NCBI GenBank assembly: GCA_035637315.1
Contig: DASPXK010000297.1
Coordinates: 1-25,895, forward strand
Reading direction: 5' to 3'
Source of the DNA: DASPXK01 sp035637315
Lineage (GTDB): Bacteria; Chloroflexota; UBA6077; JACCZL01
DNA: 25,895 nt
This document shows positions 23,715-25,895 of the stretch, piece after piece. Positions within the stretch are counted from its first letter, which is position 1. Each line of letters opens with the position of its first letter. Both the position numbers and the translations under genes were made by a program. The notes below the pieces were generated by a model. That model made no database searches and had not been told where the DNA came from. It worked only from the letters and a program-made list of their open reading frames with translations.

Positions 23715-24436
23715 GCGCTGGCCGCTGCCTTTTGTACTGCCTCGAGCACCATCTGCTCGGACTGCGCCCCGACGAACTCGACGTGGTCGTTGATCACGGT
23801 CTTGGGCACCGACATGACCCGGTACCGCTCGCTCAGGTCCTGGAACTCGTTGGCCTCCACGACGTCGGCCACGATCAGCGGGTTCTCCATCGCCATCTGG
23901 TGGGCCAGCCTGGCCGCACGCGGGCAGTACGGTCAGGTTGGCGTGACGAAGACCTGGATGTGGACCGGCCGGTCGACCGCCCGAACCGCCTCGCGCGTCG
24001 CCTCGGACAGGCCCGTCTCGCCCTTCGAGAGGTCCACGAGGTCGGCCAGCAGCGTGGAGAACTCGTAGCCGCCCGGCAACCCCACGAAGCGGACGGTGGG
24101 CGGCGTCGCGGCCGACTGCTGGTCTCCGTGGGTCGCGATGTCGGGCTCCTTGCGGCCCGCGCGGACCAGCACGGTCGGCACCTCGGTCACGTTGAAGCCT
24201 GCCGCGGCCTCCGGCTCAGTCGCCAGGTCATGGGTCTGGAGGCTCAGCTTGTCGGACAGGCCGACGAGCTCTTCGAGCAGCTCGCGAGTCTCGTCGCAGG
24301 TCTGGCACTCCTTCCGGCCCGGCACGTAGATCCGCGAGCGTGGGCGAGTAAAAAGTAGCAGCTCGACCTCCTCGGCGAGCTGCGTGTCGAGCATTTCCTG
24401 GATCGTCTGGCGATCCTTGTCGGCGATAATGGTCAC
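23711..24436 (-). CDS. Protein disulfide oxidoreductase with in-frame TGA at the active-site Cys (candidate selenoprotein)
   Basis: Reads as 241 residues from GTG 24436 if the TGA at 23933-23935 is decoded as selenocysteine. It is a two-thioredoxin-fold protein of the archaeal-type PDO family. The N-terminal site is C44-Q-T-C47, with FVGLPGGYEFSTLLADLVDL between the domains. VQVFVTPT-like residues then lead into U168-P-Y-C171, and PRAARLAHQMAMEN follows. SVPK supplies the cis-proline. In Pyrococcus PDO the same position reads VTPTCPYCP. The frame is intact on both sides of the TGA, and 73 further codons complete the fold. Alternative starts are ATG 24475 and ATG 24499. GTG is preferred for its GGAAGG and family alignment. 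It should exchange thiols and disulfides in protein substrates. A point mutation (TGC to TGA) is the alternative. Confidence 0.8.
23900..23919 (-). promoter_or_regulatory. Candidate bacterial SECIS hairpin
   Basis: In the mRNA, 14 nt after the UGA, GUG-C-GGCCA pairs with UGGCC-CAC around the 3-nt loop GGC: 8 pairs with one bulged C. The two loop guanines are 23 and 24 nt after the UGA, inside the 16-37 nt range described for bacterial SECIS elements, and a G-rich apical loop is the main conserved feature. Short GGCC stems are common in GC-rich DNA, so the hairpin supports the selenocysteine reading without proving it. Confidence 0.55.
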
Positions 24437-24497
24437 TCCGTACGGACCTTCCTGGCCACAGCCTGAGCCTGGCATTGAAATGAGATTTGGCTCTAAC

Positions 24498-24506
24498 ATC
24501 TTAGCA
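24498..24506 (-). promoter_or_regulatory. Extended -10 upstream of the disulfide oxidoreductase gene
   Basis: TGCTAAGAT on the minus strand is a TGn-extended -10. Transcription would start near 24491, which excludes ATG 24499 and favours ATG 24475 or GTG 24436. No -35 is evident. On the other strand TACAAT (24526-24531) could serve the divergent small gene, so the interval may be a two-way promoter. Confidence 0.4.
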
Positions 24507-24596
24507 CTGGCTCTGACGGGCCTGGTACAATAGGTGCGGTCCTTCGGCCCAGAGCGCAGCTCCAAAGCGGCGAAGCTCAGGAATCGGGGTGTTGGG

Positions 24597-24875
24597 ATGC
24601 CACCGAGTGACCAGAACAAAGAGTCGATCCTCGGCTTAGCAGAGAGTGGCGTCAACAGTGGTCTAAAGTCCTACTCCCCCACCCAGCTCTTCTTCCTGAT
24701 GCGACTGTCCTACCTCCAGCGCCAGCGTCGCGAGTGCATCAACGTGCTCGACGCGAACGACTGGCGGATGCGCCTCCTCAACAAGGCACTCTATTCCACC
24801 TTCCAGGATTGCGGGTCCGAAGGAGTCGGCGAAGAGGCCAAGCTCCTTCTCGGCCAGCAGCAGCAAGCCAACTAG
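24597..24875 (+). CDS. Uncharacterised 92-aa protein
   Basis: ATG 24597 follows GGGGTG by 6 nt. The frame stays open further upstream but would run into the promoter interval. The product is soluble and mostly helical: a polar start (MPPSDQNKESILGLAESG), SYSPTQLFFLMRLSYLQRQR, RECINVLDANDWRMRLLN and a Gln-rich end (GQQQQAN). It has two Cys and no recognisable motif. It is divergently arranged with the candidate selenoprotein and might share its control region, so a link to redox metabolism is possible but not shown. A palindromic repeat begins right after its stop. Confidence 0.65.
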   Translation: MPPSDQNKESILGLAESGVNSGLKSYSPTQLFFLMRLSYLQRQRRECINVLDANDWRMRLLNKALYSTFQDCGSEGVGEEAKLLLGQQQQAN

Positions 24876-24970
24876 ACCCTCAGCCCTCACCCCCCGCCGC
24901 CTCTCCCACGGGGGGGAGAGGGGGAAGCCGCCCCCTCGCCCCTACGTGGGAGAGGGGTGGGAGTGAGGGG
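24876..24970. repeat. GC-rich palindromic repeat between the 92-aa gene and the MscS gene
   Basis: Outer arms CCCTCAC (24884-24890) and GTGAGGG (24963-24969), and inner arms CCTCTCCCACG (24900-24910) and CGTGGGAGAGG (24945-24955), are perfect inverted repeats. The C-run/G-run fill between them is further complementary. The block begins one base after the TAG of the preceding gene. Its G-rich right end (GAGGGGG) supplies the likely Shine-Dalgarno of the MscS gene. Confidence 0.8.
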
Positions 24971-24978
24971 GACGTCCC

Positions 24979-25524
24979 GTGGAGCAGCTCCTTCAGCCAC
25001 GCTGGTGGCCACCGGCCGAATGGGCTAGCCTGGCGGGATCAGTCGGTCCGCCCACCGCCCGCGCCATACTGGTAGCCGTCTTGGCCTGGCTCGTGGCCCG
25101 CGCGGCCCGCTCGTCCTTCGAACGGGCCAGCCTGCGGACCAAGGCCGACGCCAGCCTTCGGCTGCTCGTCGGCCGAGTCGTCTACCTGGCCATCATCGGG
25201 CTCGGGGCGATCACGATCCTCGGCACGCTTGGGGTGCCGCTCAGCACGCTGGTCACCGCGGTCGGGGTGATCGGGATCGCCATTAGCCTGGCCCTGCAAG
25301 ACATCTTGAAGAACTTCTTCGCCGGCACCTACCTGCTCTTCGAGCGGCCGTTCCGCATCGGCGACGAGATCTCGATCAAGGAGCATCGCGGCGTGGTGGA
25401 GACGATCGGCATCCGCACGACGGCGCTGAGGACGGCCGACAACGTCGAGGTCCTGATCCCAAACGCGACCGTCTTCTCCGACGTCGTCCTGAATCGGACG
25501 CACGAGCGCCCGGCCGACGAGTAG
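24979..25524 (+). CDS. Short MscS-family mechanosensitive channel, C-terminally truncated
   Basis: 181 residues from GTG 24979. Three predicted membrane helices lie at about 27-44, 65-84 and 93-112. The last continues into the pore-lining and linker segment AISLALQDILKNFFAGTYLL (101-120). The beta domain follows: RPFRIGDEISI (123-133) and VEVLIPNATVFSDVVLN (156-172). E. coli MscS is 286 residues long, and here the C-terminal alpha/beta cytoplasmic domain is missing because the protein stops right after the beta domain. The stop codon lies in a palindromic repeat, which suggests the repeat created the present end. Some natural small MscS homologues are also short, so loss of function is not certain. 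Confidence 0.82.
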   Translation: MEQLLQPRWWPPAEWASLAGSVGPPTARAILVAVLAWLVARAARSSFERASLRTKADASLRLLVGRVVYLAIIGLGAITILGTLGVPLSTLVTAVGVIGIAISLALQDILKNFFAGTYLLFERPFRIGDEISIKEHRGVVETIGIRTTALRTADNVEVLIPNATVFSDVVLNRTHERPADE

Positions 25525-25575
25525 GCAGTGGGCAGTGGGTCGGCGTCCTCTGCCCAGTGCCCACTGCCTACTCGT
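25517..25575. repeat. 18-bp perfect inverted repeat over the mscS stop codon
   Basis: ACGAGTAGGCAGTGGGCA (25517-25534) and its exact complement (25558-25575) flank 23 nt, within which TGGG/CCCA adds four more pairs. The TAG at 25522-25524 ends the MscS reading frame. No T-run follows. GGCAGTGGGCAGTGGG inside the left half is itself an 8-bp tandem. Confidence 0.9.
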
Positions 25576-25583
25576 GCTATAGT
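25575..25583 (+). promoter_or_regulatory. Extended -10 of the GT2 gene
   Basis: TGCTATAGT starts at the last base of the inverted repeat. Transcription would begin near 25590, 3 nt before the ATG at 25593, so the mRNA may be nearly leaderless. This agrees with the absence of a Shine-Dalgarno. Confidence 0.45.
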
Positions 25584-25592
25584 CCCGCGCCG

Positions 25593-25895
25593 ATGGCCGA
25601 ACGCGTCCAGAGCGGCATCTCGGCCCCGTCCGAGGCGGACCTCGTGTCCACGCTGACTCCCAGGCCGGAAGCCGCGCCGGTGCTCTCGGTGGTGATCCCG
25701 GCCCTCAACGAGGAGCGGGGCATCGACGCGATCCTTCAGCGCGTCCTCGCGCAGCGAGAGGAGCTCGAACGGGCCGGCGTCGGCCAGCTCGAGGTCATCG
25801 TGGTCGACGATGGCTCCAGGGACGCCACGGCGGAGCGGGTCAGCGCGCATCCCGACGTGCGGCTGATTCGCCACCCTGGCAACCAGGGCTACGGG
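25593..25895 (+). CDS. Partial GT2 glycosyltransferase (polyprenyl-phosphate sugar synthase-like)
   Basis: The frame is open from ATG 25593 to the window edge (101 codons), so only the N-terminus is present. After about 30 disordered residues come LSVVIPALNEERGID and VIVVDDGSRDAT, the nucleotide-sugar-binding beginning of GT-A family 2, and then RHPGNQGYG. The ALNEE/DDGS/NQGYG combination is typical of DPM1/DPG-synthase-like enzymes, which transfer a sugar from a nucleotide donor to polyprenyl phosphate in the cytosolic leaflet. The subgroup call is tentative because acceptor-side residues are outside the window. Confidence 0.85.
   Translation, partial: MAERVQSGISAPSEADLVSTLTPRPEAAPVLSVVIPALNEERGIDAILQRVLAQREELERAGVGQLEVIVVDDGSRDATAERVSAHPDVRLIRHPGNQGYG

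Noticed and set aside
23711..24436. Calling the disulfide oxidoreductase a pseudogene or two separate genes
   Set aside because: There is no frameshift. The single interruption is a TGA exactly at the redox Cys, both halves keep conserved residues, and a suitable hairpin follows. A nonsense mutation remains possible and is stated as the alternative.

Overview
The window looks like a chromosomal segment of a GC-rich bacterium, most likely a member of the Chloroflexota (Thermomicrobia/Sphaerobacter-like) or a close relative. The signs are many GTG starts, lipoproteins with long Pro/Ala/Thr stalks, a Tat-lipoprotein sugar-binding protein without a local ATPase gene, an actinobacterial-type maltose-1-phosphate/glycogen synthase, a SufU-type Fe-S operon with a Rieske-type ferredoxin, and many GC-rich palindromic interspersed repeats. 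The assignment is inference from gene content. I found no rRNA, tRNA, CRISPR array, transposase or phage genes. No gene-free stretch exceeds 300 bases.

Layout. 1-4993 (minus strand): a partial GT39-like membrane glycosyltransferase, a secreted alpha/beta hydrolase behind a good promoter, an OpgC-family membrane protein, a lipoprotein esterase preceded by a 51-codon gene, and an enoyl-CoA hydratase. 5167-7507: a single-domain response regulator convergent with a dCACHE-HAMP histidine kinase. 7783-9219: an aldehyde dehydrogenase. 9227-15591: a complete Fe-S assembly operon, rrf2-sufC-sufB-sufD-Rieske-sufS-sufU, with a strong promoter and a palindromic operator. Most junctions overlap, which suggests translational coupling. 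15663-16874: GlgM/GlgA-type GT4 enzyme. 17111-20554 (minus): sugar ABC importer (binding lipoprotein and two permeases, no ATPase). 20656-22365 (minus): a three-gene operon of a ChrB-N-like protein, a COG4280-like membrane protein with two E-x-x-E helices, and a small two-helix membrane protein. 22531-24436 (minus): NTF2-like protein, cyclophilin and a two-domain protein disulfide oxidoreductase. 24597-25895 (plus): a 92-aa orphan, a short MscS-type channel and a partial GT2 glycosyltransferase.

The most striking observation is that the protein disulfide oxidoreductase reads through an in-frame TGA placed exactly at the first cysteine of its C-terminal C-P-Y-C active site. A small hairpin with a GG-containing apical loop follows 14-33 nt downstream, as in a bacterial SECIS element. 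The gene is therefore a strong candidate selenoprotein (U-P-Y-C) that a standard gene caller would split into two fragments.

A second theme is palindromic or tandem repeats sitting on gene ends. In four cases (hydrolase, sufU, disulfide oxidoreductase, mscS) the TAG stop codon lies inside the repeat. In a fifth the repeat starts one base after the stop. In sufS a palindromic repeat is translated in frame as residues about 4-31.
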